A DNA stretch of 64,000 nt from Cocos nucifera (lineage: Eukaryota > Streptophyta > Magnoliopsida > Arecales > Arecaceae): NCBI GenBank assembly GCA_006176705.1, contig QRFJ01003347.1, forward strand, positions 1 to 64,000, in the 5' to 3' direction. Shown piece by piece: positions 34,100 to 46,494 of this stretch (position 1 is its first letter; each line of letters opens with the position of its first letter). Under the pieces are notes generated by a model. The model saw nothing but the letters and a program-made list of their open reading frames with translations, ran no database searches and was not told the origin of the DNA. A program made the translations under genes and the position numbers.

Positions 34100-35620
34100 T
34101 AATATGATCTACCATAATCTCCTTTTCAGGTCTGATATATCTAGGCATCAACTCTTCTTGATCCAAGGTATGGCACTTTTTAAATTAATTTTAAGTCTGC
34201 CTTCATACATCATTTTAATATTATAGATAAATTTTAGAGGCTATCCTCAAAAGTAGTGCTGAATACAAAAAGATCATTCATAAAATCATTATTCCTTATT
34301 TCAATAATGTCCCATCCAACAGCTTCTTTATGTGCTTTTAGAACACCTATAAGTTGGTCTTTCTAGGTAGGTATCACTAGTAGTGTGTTAATAGATTCAT
34401 CAGAAAGTGGTTTCAATTCTAAAATAGTTGGTGGTTCTAACAAGAGAGCTATTTATGGGCTAGATGGTGGCTTAATTTTTTTAATTCATGGTGGGATAGT
34501 TTTAAGGTAGGGTGTATCTACTTAGTCATTTACTTCTATATCGTATCCATCTTTATCAAAATCATCCACCTCATAATGAGTCAAATAGGGATTCATCGAA
34601 TCTTGGGAAACAATTATGGGTGATGCTTCCTCTATTATGTTGTTCTCTTATGATTCTTGGGAAGTCTCTAAAAGATCCATCATCTCATCAATTGGTCCTC
34701 CCTTCCCGTTAAAAGGACTGGATGATTCTAGGGCACTTGGAAAAGGGTTCATAGGTAAGAAGGATGATGGATTTGGTTCGTCCCACTATTTTGATTCTTT
34801 CCTATATATTTTTCCTGCCTCGGTTATATGGTCTAATAGGGTCTTTTTAGTTATACAGGATTGTTCTATGATTATATTAGTTTCAAGAGTTTTAATTGAT
34901 TGTTCAGAAAAAAATTATTGGGACATTAAAATTTTCAGTCATATATGGTCCCTTAAGGTCATTCTCGGGTAGACTAGGCAACTCACTTTCATTAATGGCC
35001 ATGATTAACTGACCTAACTGTATTTCTAGATGGGCAATGGCTTAGAAATTTGAATTTATAGCTTGGTAATTAGAATTTATAAGTTGGTCCATGTTTTGCA
35101 TGAATTTATGAAGGGTAGATGAATTATTAGAAGTTGATTTTATCAAAATTTCTAGGCTTTTTTCTAAAGAGTTAAGCCTTTGGTCATCTGGATTGTTCAA
35201 TAGTTGATTGATAAATTCTAACTCATCTACTGCTTGTTGAATCTCCTCCTTAACAATTGACTCATTGTTATTTGGAGAAGATTGATATTATGGATAGGGC
35301 ATATCATAAGATGCATCCATGAACGTGAGTCCTTATGGCATTGGGGTAATCACTGGTTGTGATTACCATGAAAAATCTGGTTAAGCTCTCCAAACTAGAT
35401 TCTAAGTATTAAAGTATTGGTTATTTTCTGGTCAGCCATTTAGATTTGATCTTGATAATCATGCTCATACATATACTCAGAAAATCAGTTTGGGCATCTA
35501 CTTGCAAAGTGGATGACAAACTTGTTGTGCAGGAAGAAAAGATGGATTGGAAGAATATCTAATGGCTTCTAAATGATCTATTCTATTAGATAACTTAGCA
35601 TAAAAATCCATCTTATATTG
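34100..35620 (-). pseudogene. Gypsy-G1 gag-like relic
   Basis: On the minus strand recognisable but broken protein text runs from KMDFYAKLSNRIDHLEA through EEIQQAVDELEFINQLLN and HKFMQNMDQLINSNYQA to AHLEIQLGQLIMAINESE. The last phrase resembles the C-terminal part of plant Ty3/Gypsy gag proteins (LEVQLGQLA-type). Stops are frequent. The plus-strand open frames here are shadows. Confidence 0.5.
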
Positions 35621-36589
35621 TTATTTATTATATTTTATTTTATTTTAAAGAATAAAGAAAAAAAGAAGAGAAAATTTTAAAGATAAGAGCCTAAAGGATC
35701 CTAGATCTAAGGATAATAGAGGAGAGTATTTTAATTAGGATTTGAGTTGTAATAGCAAACAAGTTAAGCAAGCATGGACTCTCTATCCTAGGTTTACCTA
35801 GATCTAAATAGCTCCTAACTGCCAAGATCATCTTCAAGCCCTCCAAATAAAAAATCAGTTACTCAACTGGTTAGATAAGTTTAAGGTCGGTGGGAGTCCT
35901 CCCGTTACTTTCCTTAGACACCAATTATCTTGGCCAGATAAGCTAATGAAATCAATTAAGTAACCATCTTTCTTCGGGATGCAGTCGCTAAATCACTTGC
36001 CTAGACACTAGTTGAACTGACTTACCCTTACCCGGTCCAACTCTTAGAGTTTCTTGTCTTAATAAGCTCAATTATTCTTAGGAGCCAACATCTAAATGAT
36101 TTTAAGTTAAGGTCTAGGTCAATACAGTATGAATGATGGTGGTTTATGGGCTAAGAAAGGATGATCAAATCCCCATCTTATCTTATTTCATGGGTTATGC
36201 CCTTAAAGTATAATATGAATATGCATTGCAAATAAAACAAGATGTCCAAATATGTTAAAAATTAATTTTATATTATATTTTTAGTTTGCTAAATTAATTA
36301 AGTGTTATGAGATGTCAGTGATTTTTTTTAGGTTTATGGTTTTATCATTTTATAGATATTTTTTTTTAAGTTTTTTGGTTGTGTGGCTTTGCAAAAGAAA
36401 GTACGTTCAAGTAATTAAGTCTTAAAAAATAATAAATTAATCTAAACTATAAAGAGCAAAAATCAATTATGAAAGGTAATAATAACTAAATAAAATTAAA
36501 GAGCAATATTCTTTTTATTTTTTTATTTTTTTTTAATTTTTAAAATTAATTAATTAATTTTTAATTAATTAAAGTAATCAAGCTATAAT
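35621..36589 (-). other. Gypsy-G1 leader region, no gene
   Basis: This stretch lies between the gag relic and the primer-binding site. No coding signal is seen; the part after 36470 is AT-rich. Confidence 0.5.
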
Positions 36590-36605
36590 CTCTAATAATG
36601 ATGCC
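36590..36605 (-). other. Decayed primer-binding site of Gypsy-G1
   Basis: On the minus strand TTTTTGGCATCATTATTAG follows the LTR end. It occupies the place of TTTTTGGCACTGTTGCTGG in Gypsy-G2 and resembles it, so it is read as a mutated primer-binding site. Confidence 0.5.
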
Positions 36606-36612
36606 AAAAATT

Positions 36613-37204
36613 TGACTGCTTATCATTACAGCATCAAATAAAAATTAAATCCGATTTTACTATTAAGTAGGACAGTTGGTGAGTCGGATGTCGATTTTCT
36701 TAAAAATTGAAGGCTAAATTATGTTCAATTTAATTAAAAAATTTAAATTTAAATTAATTTTTAAAATAAAAATTTAAATTAATTAATTAATAAAAATTTA
36801 GTAAATTTAAATAAAAAATAAATTTTAATTAATTAAGATTTTTGGAATTAAGAAAAGATAGATAGAGAAAATTGTCTAGGATTTCAGTTTTAACTTTCAA
36901 TATTCAAGTTTATAATTGATTCATACAATCTTTTCATTATCAATATGCAATCTTATAAGGTATATGCTTCATTGATTAGATTCTAACATAAACTGTTCTA
37001 CCGAGCATGGATCATATCTAACACGATCATGACCCATCTTATAGATATAGACTATTTAGATCATGCAATTAAAAAATATAATTCTGATTTAATTTCTATA
37101 ATTCATCCTAATCTGAGCATAGATCGTATCTATCTGCGATCACGATCTATCTCTTTAGGTATAAATTACAAGAAATCAAATATTAAAACATAAGTTTTGT
37201 AATT
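36613..37204 (-). repeat. Gypsy-G1 5' LTR, truncated by Tat-F
   Basis: This matches the first ~590 bases (plus-strand view) of 22637-24465, including ACTATTAAGTAGGA and TCAAGTTTATAATT. The match ends abruptly where the Tat-F LTR TGTTGGGAG begins. Confidence 0.8.
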
Positions 37205-38045
37205 TGTTGGGAGTAAAAAGACCCCTACTGAAGTCCTTGGCTAAAGTCCTTGATCGCCGACCTCCTTCTTATTAGGATTTATCGATTTCCTCAACAACGA
37301 GTTCATACTGCAGAACCTCTCAACACCACATGGAAGTTCAGCAGCTCGATCTCAAATAGTAAGAGAAAACTGCTATTTAACTAACCTTACTTCTCAACTT
37401 GAGATAAGTGGCAGGGCCCAAGTTTGGCTCTCCCAATCTTGATTGGCGGCAAGCTTGGAAGACAGATGAACTCCTCCAGTCGTGCTTCCTTTGAACGAAC
37501 TCCTCCAGTCATTCTCTCTGCGGACAAACTCTTCCAATCATGCTCCAGTCATGGCCTACTTAATCCCTACCATGCTTGTCATCGGGAACCACCCAAGGAA
37601 ACCTCATCAAGTCGCTGATACACAACGACCGCCCCACAAAGGAGGGAGCGTGGAAGCCTCAGATCTTAACTTAGGGGGCACCCACTTGTGTGCAACTCAG
37701 GAATCTTTCGAACCTCTTAAAGCAATTAGATATTGCCTCCAACAAACCTCAGCTAACCCTAAGTTCTCTACATACAACAAAGTCTCCAACCTACGTCCGA
37801 ACTTCAACAAGAAGATCTACACCACCTACAAGTTATGACAAATAACAACTCATCCTCCATAACAAACTCCACATGGCCTGAGCAGCCTACTACCAGATGG
37901 TTATGGCTGTCGCTATCAGTTTGTTAAATGCTCCATCTATAAAAGAGACCCTCCAAATATGTTTCTCAAAGCTCTCTTCTTCTTTCCATCATTCTACTTC
38001 TTTATATCCTGAGCACTCTATTCCAATTGGTCGAAGAATTAACTT
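37205..38045 (+). repeat. Tat-F 5' LTR
   Basis: This starts TGTTGGGAGTAAAAAG and matches 60285-61104 through TGCTCC(A/G)TCT near 37937; the rest, including the TATA box and pyrimidine-rich transcript start region, has no partner because the other LTR is cut. It contains about three and a half copies of a ~28-bp minisatellite (GAACTCCTCCAGTCGTGCTT type) near 37464-37560. Its right limit is approximate. Confidence 0.75.
37938..37944 (+). promoter_or_regulatory. TATA box of Tat-F 5' LTR
   Basis: TATAAAA is followed by GAGACC and a pyrimidine-rich CTCTCTTCTTCTTTCC, a typical plant LTR core promoter. It fixes the element's sense strand. Confidence 0.6.
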
Positions 38046-38089
38046 AGGTCGCCTCTTTCATCACATGTGAGAAAACAGCATTCTATGGT

Positions 38090-38605
38090 TTTGTGCAATT
38101 TCTTCAGGGTGTGCCCCATGAGTCGCCCCTTTTTCAACAAGTAAGAAAGTCTACGTTATATATCTTGTGTGCAGAACCTGCAAGGTCCGCTCCATATATC
38201 GCTTATTTTTTCATGGGGTGCTCCATAGGTCACCCCTTTTTGCATGCTAGTTCAGAAATAGCATGTCGATCTAGCATGCCAGTTGTTAGAAAAAAAAGAT
38301 CGACCTAGGGGTCATCCTTTTTTATCAAAAATATTATATCTTCACTTTTAAGCTTCCAAACAATTTGAGACCACCTCCAAATGAATTGATATCATCTTGG
38401 AAGTTCTTGAGGATTTTAAAAAACTTTAATTTTTGCTCCAACTTAAGTAAATTTTAAATTGACCATTTTAACCAAATTTTTATAATACAAAAATTCTTAA
38501 AAATTCTGAAATGATTTTTAAAAATATCTCCAAGAATAAAACTCATTACTATCCCTCTCAATTATTTTATGCTCATCAAAATCATTCCAAGGAGAAATAA
38601 TCTGT
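38090..38605 (-). repeat. Sire-E 3' LTR, truncated
   Basis: This matches 47280-47792 over about 515 bases, including AAGCTTCCAAACAATTTGA and ATCATCTTGGAAGTTCTTG. Its U3 carries three variants of a CATAGGTCACCCCTTTTT motif. The remaining ~780 bases expected for the LTR are absent, and Tat-F sequence lies to the left. Confidence 0.8.
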
Positions 38606-39314
38606 CTCTTTTTGATAATGACAAAATAATTAACTATAAGCAATAATAAGGTGAATTTGATATTGAATTAAGAGATGTCATTTTAAGTTAAGAATCTCAA
38701 AAATAGATACATGCAAGTGATGAGTTCAAATGCACCTAATTTAGGTTGTTGTTTTGCACATATTGCATTTTTCATGAAAAATTCAGTAATTTTTGATGAT
38801 GAAACTATAACAATAAACTTAAAACTTTAATAATTTGCTTCGCTTTTAATTTGCTTATACTATTTACATGCATAATATATTAATATTTTTTAATGAATGA
38901 TACCTTCTCCTCCTTTTTGACATCATCAAACATAAAAAAAGAAACTCCTCCTCAATAAATTTTCTATATTCTGCTGCTGAATTAACATTCCATTATGAGT
39001 ATAGATAGCATTTGTAAACCAAAATTATAAGTCATAGACATACAAGATTATTTGAATTGCATAAGGTACATGATTCATTGCATTCATAGGCATTATATAT
39101 ATCCAAAAGATAACAAGAGTTATATTAACCATATCATCCAAACCAGAGTCAAGGTACAATACTCATTCAAATATAAATTATAGGCCTTCAATGTACACAA
39201 AATATGGATAAACAAAAAATACAACATCCATGATGGAAAGGACATTCCAACCAACCAAAAGGTACAAAGGCCAAGCAAGATACTAAATACGTAAGTCTAA
39301 CTATAATTGATCTA
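38606..39314 (-). other. Sire-E 3' untranslated region
   Basis: No gene is seen. Next to the LTR the minus strand reads TATCAAAAAGAGACAGATTA, a plausible polypurine tract. A second AAAAAGGAGGAG tract lies near 38903-38915. Confidence 0.5.
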
Positions 39315-41100
39315 ATAAATATCATGACTGAAGGCATCAGAATCAAAAGAAGAGTCTGAGATACGATGAGGGGTATCAGGATCAAATCCAGGAACACATC
39401 CTCGACCACATCTACCTCGACCATTGATAGAAGTACTGGCACAAGAAGAGGTGGCATGAGCATGAGGGTGAGAGGGTCCTACGGTGAAAGAAGATAAAGT
39501 CTGGGGTAGAAAAATGAGTATAATGAAATCGAGCTATCCCACTACCCTCGATAGAGTCTGCATAAGTGTACCAATAATAGTATAGACATCCTCACTAGAA
39601 CCTCTTACCTCATCCCTCAAGGACTGAATCCCTACCTCCAGTGCACGGCAAAGACTGTCACCCTCTGCCGATAAAATAGAAATCAAAGGGACAAACTCAC
39701 CCGACCGAGGGATCCCCAACCGCATCACCTATCACTGTAAATTTAAGACCCTGTCAGTCAATCTCAATACTGATCTTTCGAGCTCCTCAAGGCAAGCAGA
39801 TTGAGTAGTGAGCATCTGAAAGAGTGTAGTAACGTGAGAAACCATCAATTGATCAAGTAGTGGGTTAGTCTAGGATCTCTCCCTTTGAGCAAAACTCGAG
39901 GTGAACCTATTGGCCAACTATTAAGATAGATGATCGGCAACCTACTGTGATATATGATCGGTAATTTACTGAGATGCAAGGTCGGTAATCTATCGAGATA
40001 CAAGATTGGCAACCGATTGTGATAGAAGGTCGGCAATTATCCTAAGCTGATCATCTCCAAATTTAATGAGTGTATCTCTGCTCATAGATGGTGGTACAGG
40101 TGCATCACTCCTCATAGACATCGAGGGACCAGCTTCATGATCAAACGTAAAATGAATATCAGGAGACACTCTACAATCACGAGGAGGTGAAGACAGTCTC
40201 TCCTCCTCTGCACTATCCTCCTCCACCTCCTCCACTACTCTACTATCTCTAGTCCAACGATCACCAACTCGGATATAACCCATACGATGCAAAGAATTTG
40301 TATTGTAAGTGTCAATATGGGCTAAGTGGACAGTAGCCTTCCCCTCAAAATCTACTCCAAAGCTCCAAATATCCTAGTGAGTGCCATGCCATATGATAAA
40401 GAAGCTTTCAATCTAGTCACTACCTCTCGCATGGCATCAATCATCAGGACTGATAAGTTCAGAGAAATTTCACACATAATATGATGCATAATACACAGAT
40501 CCCTATTAGATATAAAGTCAAACCTACCAGCTCTAGGAAAGAAAATAATGCAAACAATGTGATGGAGACCCCTCATTTCCACACTGAGATTCTTACTAGC
40601 ATCCAATTTTTCAATACCGCAAACATCATCTTTTTGCAAAATAGATCTTAACCCTTCTTCTTTGTTCAATAATCTATTTGACGTAGATCCCTCACAAGGT
40701 AAATGAATGAGAAAATCTAACTACCGAGCATCAAACTCCACTTCAACTCTTTTAATTAGGGACCTCACTTTTTCATCAAAAAATATGAAGTTCTGATAAA
40801 ACTCCCAAACTAAATCAATGAAAATTGTTTCTTTCAAAGTGCACAATGAACTCCAACCCAAGGATTTTATCTTTTCATCAAAAGTAAACCATCTTTCTCT
40901 AAAAAATGAAAATCAATATTTCTTCCAGGAGTAATCTTTCTACCAGAAAGAAATTTCTTGCTGCAAGTTACCGGAGAAGCAGAGGGTGTCGGAGCAGGTG
41001 CCGGGTCTGGAGCAGAAGCAGCCTTCTTCTTCTTCTTATGTTCTTCGAGCCCACGGGCGGATTTTTGATGCTAAGGAAGCTTCATCCGTGGAGCAATTTG
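39315..41100 (-). pseudogene. Sire-E extra gene (env-position ORF, plant transposon-protein domain)
   Basis: A minus-strand gene of about 550-600 codons lies between pol and the 3' LTR. The N-terminal part is Pro/Lys-rich (EEHKKKKKAASAPDPAPAPT) and is followed by SKKFLSGRKITPGRNIDF. The core reads LDASKNLSVEMRGLHHIVC, MIDAMREVVTRLKASLSYG and THLAHIDTYN-like sequence. Then come LHRMGYIRVGDRWTRD, an acidic EEVEEDSAEEE, an octapeptide repeat region and a C-terminal GRGRCGRGCVPGFDPDTPH. The core resembles the 'putative plant transposon protein' family found in many monocot retroelements. Its role is unknown; in Sireviruses this position is called env-like. At least two frameshifts are present, so the ends are approximate. 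I see no signal peptide or membrane segment. Confidence 0.6.
39908..40030. repeat. 24-bp tandem repeat within the extra gene
   Basis: About five units of 24 bases occur, each near GATCGGCAACCTACTGTGATATA. On the coding strand each encodes an eight-residue unit of the type ADLLSQSV, now with stops in several units. Confidence 0.75.
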
Positions 41101-41689
41101 TCAAGCAGCAGTGGAAATAGTAGCAGGATAGTGGTGGAACGAGTGAGGAAGGATCAAGGATGTGATCAGTTTGTCAGAGAGAGTGGATTTTTCAAGAGGA
41201 ATTAGGGTTTGGTCAAAGATTAAGGCTTGCAGTTGGTTTAGAGATAGAAAGAAAAAATGAGAAAAGAAGAGGGAAGGAATAGAGAATGGTCGGAAGATTG
41301 TTCTGGAAGAAGTTTGGTGTGGTTGGAAGGTGGTTACGGAAAAATTTTGGCAAGAAAAGGTTAGGCAGGAGAGAAGAGATGAAACCTTGAGTGAAAGGAG
41401 GAAAGGGGGTGACCTGCGGGAAATGGGGAGATGAACAGATCCCCTTTTTCTTAAAGCCCAAACAAGAAATTTAGGAGAAGGACAAAAAAGCCCTTAGGGG
41501 CATCTCTTAGGATGTTCCTTTTTGCATGGGGCAACCTAGGGGGCACCCCATCCAGATCAAAAATTCAATTTAGCCTCTTTTTGAACAAAACAAGGATCAA
41601 GAGTGAGAATCAAGAAATTTTTGACAAGGGGAATGAGTGGATTCTATTTTAAAAGGTTCATTGATTGGGTGATTTTGATAAAGACCATT

Positions 41690-43437
41690 TGAGATCTTTA
41701 GGATAGTGGATCCAAGATACCTAACTTCCTTCTAATTTTACAAAATTTATCTTCATTCAAAGGTTTTGTAAAGATGTCTGCTAATTATTTCTTAGAGCAA
41801 ATAAAGTCAATCAATACATCATTATTTCGTACATGCTCTCTTATGAAATAATGTCTAATTTCTATGTCTTTTAACCTAGAATGTTGGATTGGATTTTTAG
41901 TTAAGTTGATGGCACAGTATTATCACATCTTATGGAAATGTTATTAAGTTTTACTCCAAAATCTTCGAGTTATTGCTTAATTCACAAGATTTGGGTACAA
42001 CAACTTTCAATTATAATGAATTCGGCCTCAACCATAGACAATACTACCAAATTTTATTTCTTGCTAAATCAAAAGATTAAGTTTACACTGAAAAATTGGC
42101 ACATTCTACTAGTACTTTTTCTATCTAATTTACATCCTGCAAAATTTGCATATGAGTATCGTATCAAATTTATGGATGATTGTTTGGAAAATCATAAGTC
42201 TAAAATTTGAGTTTCATTTAAATATTTCAAGATTCTTTTAACAGCACTTAAGTGAGAATTTTAGGATTGAATTAAAATCTTGCACACATACAAACACTGA
42301 ATGTGATATCAAGCCTATTAGTGGTAAGATATAACAAGGATCCTATCATGCCTCTATAAAACTTTAAATCAATACTCTTACCATTTTAATCATTATCAAG
42401 CTTACATAAAGAACTCATAGGTGTGCCAATGCATTTAGAGGTCTCCATTCTAAATCTTTTTAATAGTTCCTTTGTGTACTTGCTTCGGCTTATGAAGATT
42501 TCATCTTTAGACTGCTTAATTTGGAGTCCGAGAAAGAAAGTGAGTTCTTCCATCATGCTCATCTTGAACTTTTCCTGCATGAGCTTGGCAAAATCTTGGC
42601 ATAAAGTTTCATTATTGGATCCAAAGATGATATCATCAACATATATTTGTATCACAAAAATATCATCAATCATTCTTTTTATAAAAAGAGTTGTATCTAC
42701 TTTTCCTCTAGTGAAACCATTTTCTAGCAAGAATTTGCTTAATCTTTCATACCAAGCTCTAGGAGCATGTTTTAAACCATATAAAGCTTTATTTAATTTG
42801 AAAATATGGTTTTGAAAAGTATGATTTTCAAAATCAGGGGGCTACTCTACATATATTTTTTTCATAATGAATCCATTTAGAAAAGTACTTTTTATATCCA
42901 TTTGAAATAATTTGAAGTTCATAAAATATGCATAAGCAAGTAAGAGTCTTATAGCTTCTAGTCTAGCAATGGGTGCAAAAGTCTCATCAAAATCAATTTC
43001 TTCTTGTTGGTTATACTCTTTAACTACTAATCTTGCTTTATTTCTTATGATTTTTTATTTTCATCTAATTTATTTATAAACATCCATTTTGTTCCAATTA
43101 TAGGATGATCTTTTGGTCTTTCAACTAGGATCCATACATCATTCCTTTTAAATTGATTAAGTTCTTCTTGCATTGCATTTATCCAATTATGATCTTTTTC
43201 AGCTTTATCAATAGTTTTTGGTTCAAAATGAGAAATAAAAGCAAAATAATTTTTCACATCTCTTAGTGAGGATCGAGTTCTTACCCCATGTGTAGGATCA
43301 CCAATGATGAGTTCTTTGGGATGATTGTGAACATACCTCCATTCTTTTGGAAGGTCATTTAAATCTTTGGATTGTTCTTGTTGATCGGATTGTTCTTCAT
43401 CTTTATCCTTCTTTTTATCTTCAAGTATCTTATCATT
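41690..43437 (-). pseudogene. Sire-E reverse transcriptase and RNase H
   Basis: The RT N-terminal part is open at 43045-43257 (MQEELNQFKRNDVWILVERP, IIGTKWMF). The central part is frameshifted. The catalytic motif is open at 42386-42730 in IYVDDIIFGSNNETLC with ELTFFLGLQIKQ, the wording typical of Sirevirus RT. RNase H continues with AEFIIIESCC-type sequence and ends in the ADIFTKPL region and KLGILDPLS near 41700. Many stops make it inactive. Confidence 0.85.
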
Positions 43438-44814
43438 TTAGATTGATGACTCCTTTATAGTAAGCTCATTCATACCCTCAATAATTTGACCTGCATCATC
43501 AATACCCTCTCTCTTCCTTATTGGAAGATTATTAACTTCATCAAAAATAATAGATATTGATTCTTCTACAACTAAGATTCTTTTATTGAAAACTCTAAAG
43601 GCTTTACTAAAGATAGAATAACCAAAAAAAATTTCTTTATCTGATTTAGCATTAAATTTATCCAACTTATCTTTACCATTATTTAAAACAAAACATCGAC
43701 AACCAAAGACATGGAAGTAAGCAATGTTGGGTTTTCTTCCTTTCCAAAGTTTATAAGATGTTTTCTTTAAAAGAGGTCTAATTAGAGAATGATTTAAAAT
43801 ATAACATGTCGTGTTTATCACCTCCATCCAAAAATACTTTGGAAGGTGGCTTTTACATAGTATGGTACGAGCCATTTCTTTAAGTGTTCTATTCTTTCTC
43901 TCTACTATCCCATTTTATTGGAATGTCCTAGGTGCAGAAAAATTATAATCAATATCCTTTTTATCATAAAACTTTTCAAAATCATAATTTTCAAATTCGG
44001 TGCTACGATCACTATGAATTTTAAGAATTTGAAGATCTTTTTCATTTAAAACTTTTCAATAAAATTTGGTTAAAGCTGAAAATGATTCATCCTTTGATGC
44101 TGAAAATAAATCCCATATAAATTGAGAGAAATCATCAATAATCATAAATCCATATCTTTCTTCACCTAAGCTTGTAGTTCTAGTGGGTATAAATAAATCC
44201 ATATGCAATAATTTCAAAGGTCTAGAAGTTGAAACAATGTTTTTACTTTTGAATGAAACTCTAGTTTGTTTTCCTAATTAACATGCATCACATATTTTAT
44301 CTTTTTCAAAATTTAGTTTGGATAGCCCAATAACTAAATCCTTTTTGATGAGTTTAAAAGAAGAGTACATACTTAGATGTGCAAGTCTACGGTGCTATAG
44401 CCAACTAGTTTCACTAATCTTTGTATTCATTGCTACTATACATTACATGTTTTGCAAAGATAAATCATTCAAGCCTACCATGTAAATATTTTCATGCCTA
44501 TATCCAATGAATCTCATGTGTTCATTAGTGGAACTAGTTATAATACACAAAGTAGATTCAAAAGTAACTTTAAAATTCTTATCACATAATTGACTAATAC
44601 TTAAAAGATTATGCTTGAGACCCTCTACTAGCAAAATATTTTTAATAAAAGTGGAGGGAGTGATACCAATGTTATCTACTCCAATGATCTTTCTTTTGCC
44701 ATTATCTTCAAAGATGACCATCCTTCCATCTTTTGCTTCAAGAGTGGTGAATTAAGATTCATCATCGGTCATATGTCTTGAACATCCACTATCAAGATAG
44801 CAACTTTTTTTTGA
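43438..44814 (-). pseudogene. Sire-E protease and integrase
   Basis: The protease active site reads CYLDSGCSRHMT near 44775-44800. It is followed by LLVEGLKHNLLSISQLCD, the usual junction text, then the pre-integrase HRRLAHLSMYS. The integrase catalytic residues can be traced as D in LLHMDLF, D in IDDFSQF and E in NGIVERKNRT. The longest open piece (43438-43875) is the integrase C-terminal part with YFHVFGCRCFVLNN. Confidence 0.85.
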
Positions 44815-46432
44815 TCCTCGGGATGTAAGACATACCTACAAAAAAAATAGATTTTAACTTTAGGTACCCAAGCTTTCTTAGTCCTTTTTAGTTAGTTATA
44901 ATGGTTCCTTTAGGAATTCATATCATTTTTACATGAGAGCTACCAAATTTGTTAGAATAGCATGCAAAAAATTTATGGTCTAATTTATTACAGCTGAAAC
45001 ATGAAACAGTATTTTGAGGAGAGTTCACAAATATATTCTTCAAAAATTTCTGTTTCTTAAGTAGGTTATAACCAAGACTAGCTTTATCATAAATAGCCCT
45101 TTGGTTTTCTAAAATTATATTTAATTTACCTGAACCTAAGGTAAATTTGTCTACTATAGATTTCAGCTTATTTACTTTAGTTTTCATATTCTGATTTTCT
45201 TGAATTAGAACCTTATTTTCAGCTAAAATTTCTTCTTTTTCTTTGAGTAAACATTAGTTTTGCTTTTTTAGCTCTTTGTTCTTAAATCCTAACTTCTTTA
45301 GATCATCTAATAAATCATTAAAAGCCTCTCACAATTCATCAATTGTAAAATCATTTGAAGGTTCAGATGTTACCTCATTTTCGTGTGCCATGAGACAAAG
45401 ATTGGCTTCTTCATGGGTATTTTCATCGAAGCTTGAATCATCATTGTTGCTCTAAGTTACCACCATAGCCTTCTTTTTGAACTTCTTTGGGCCCTTCTTA
45501 AGTTGAGGACATTCGGACCTAAAGTGCCCTGGCTTCTTGCATACATAATATATAAGGGGCTATTCTTTTTCTTTCTCTTTGCTAGGCTCCCCCTTGGTTA
45601 TTGGCCTTCTTTTTAATCCTTGCCTTCTCTTCTTCATGAACCTCTTAAATTTTTGAGTGATGAATGTAAGCTCTTCATCATCATCTTCATTGTTTGATTG
45701 ATCCGAGTTTTCCTCTTCTTGAGTAATGGACTTGAGAGCAATAGTCTTCCTCTTTTTGGTTTCTTCTTTACTATGTTGCTTCATGGTGAGTTCGTGTGTC
45801 ATAAGTGATCCAAAAAGCTCCTCCAATAGTAGGATATTAAGATCCTAGGCCTCTTGAATCGCTCTGATTTTAGCTTTTCAAGTTTTTGGTACAGACCTAA
45901 GTACATTTCTCGCAAGATCACTGTTAATATAGGACTTATCAAGACTTTTGAGCTCATTAATGATATCAATAAAATGAGTAAATATTTGGATAACAGACTC
46001 ATCAGGTTCTATTTTGAAGAGTTCATATCTATGGACAAGCATATTAGTTTTAGACTCTTTTACCTAATTTATACCTTCATAAGTTACCTATAATCTATCC
46101 CATATCTCTTTAGCAAAATTATATATGGAAATCCTACTGAATTCATTTGCATCTAGGGTATAGTATAAAACATTCATGGCTTTTGCATTAAGTTGTGCCA
46201 TCTTTTTGTCAACCTCATCTCACTCATTTTCAGGTTTGAAAATATCCTTCCCATGAATTTATTTTGTGGATGAGTGAGGTCTATTCACTATGACACTCCA
46301 TATATCATAGTCAAAAGCTTGGATAAAAATCTTCATCCGAGCTTTTCAATAGGTATAATTTGATCCATTGAAAAATGAAGATCGGTTTATGGATTGCCCC
46401 TCGGTAAGTGAAGTACCTACTTGAGTTGTCAT
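44815..46432 (-). pseudogene. Sire-E gag
   Basis: This long gag starts MTTQVGTSLTEGQSINR and continues with FNGSNYTYWK-like text (one stop) and NVLYYTLDANEFSRIS. Then come ELKSLDKSYINSDLARNVL, LEELFGSLMTHELTM and an acidic/basic linker. A first zinc knuckle is damaged (YYVCKKPGHFRSEC, first Cys lost), and after a coiled stretch (NKLKSIVDKFTLGSGKLNI) a second is intact as CFSCNKLDHKFFAC. A long gag with two knuckles is usual in Sireviruses. At least six stops are present. Confidence 0.85.
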
Positions 46433-46481
46433 AGATCTTTAGCTCTTGATAGTGAAATCAAGAAAGGGCTAGAGCACTGGA

Positions 46482-46492
46482 CTCTGATACCA
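46482..46492 (-). other. Primer-binding site of Sire-E
   Basis: On the minus strand TGGTATCAGAG lies two bases from the LTR end TGTTGTCC; it matches initiator tRNA-Met. Confidence 0.85.
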
Positions 46493-46494
46493 CT

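Larger units (their letters stand above)
22637..37204 (-). mobile_element. Gypsy-G1: old Gypsy-like element, split by later insertions
   Basis: Two LTR copies in the same orientation bound this element: 22637-24465 (3' LTR) and 36613-37204 (5' LTR, cut short by Tat-F). A polypurine tract follows the 3' LTR and a decayed primer-binding site precedes the 5' LTR. The interior holds a gag-like relic and no reverse transcriptase that I can see. It was later invaded by Copia-B element 2 (with TSD GATTA) and by a Copia-C solo LTR (with TSD AAGAA). Removing them leaves about 4 kb of interior. Confidence 0.75.

Noticed and set aside
34512..34972. Plus-strand open frames in Gypsy-G1
   Set aside because: The recognisable protein text is on the minus strand (gag relic); the plus frames are shadows.
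39188..39463. Hydrophobic minus-strand open frame that could be read as a membrane protein
   Set aside because: The adjacent frame carries the expected Gly/Arg-rich C-terminus of the Sire-E extra gene; the hydrophobic reading is a shadow.
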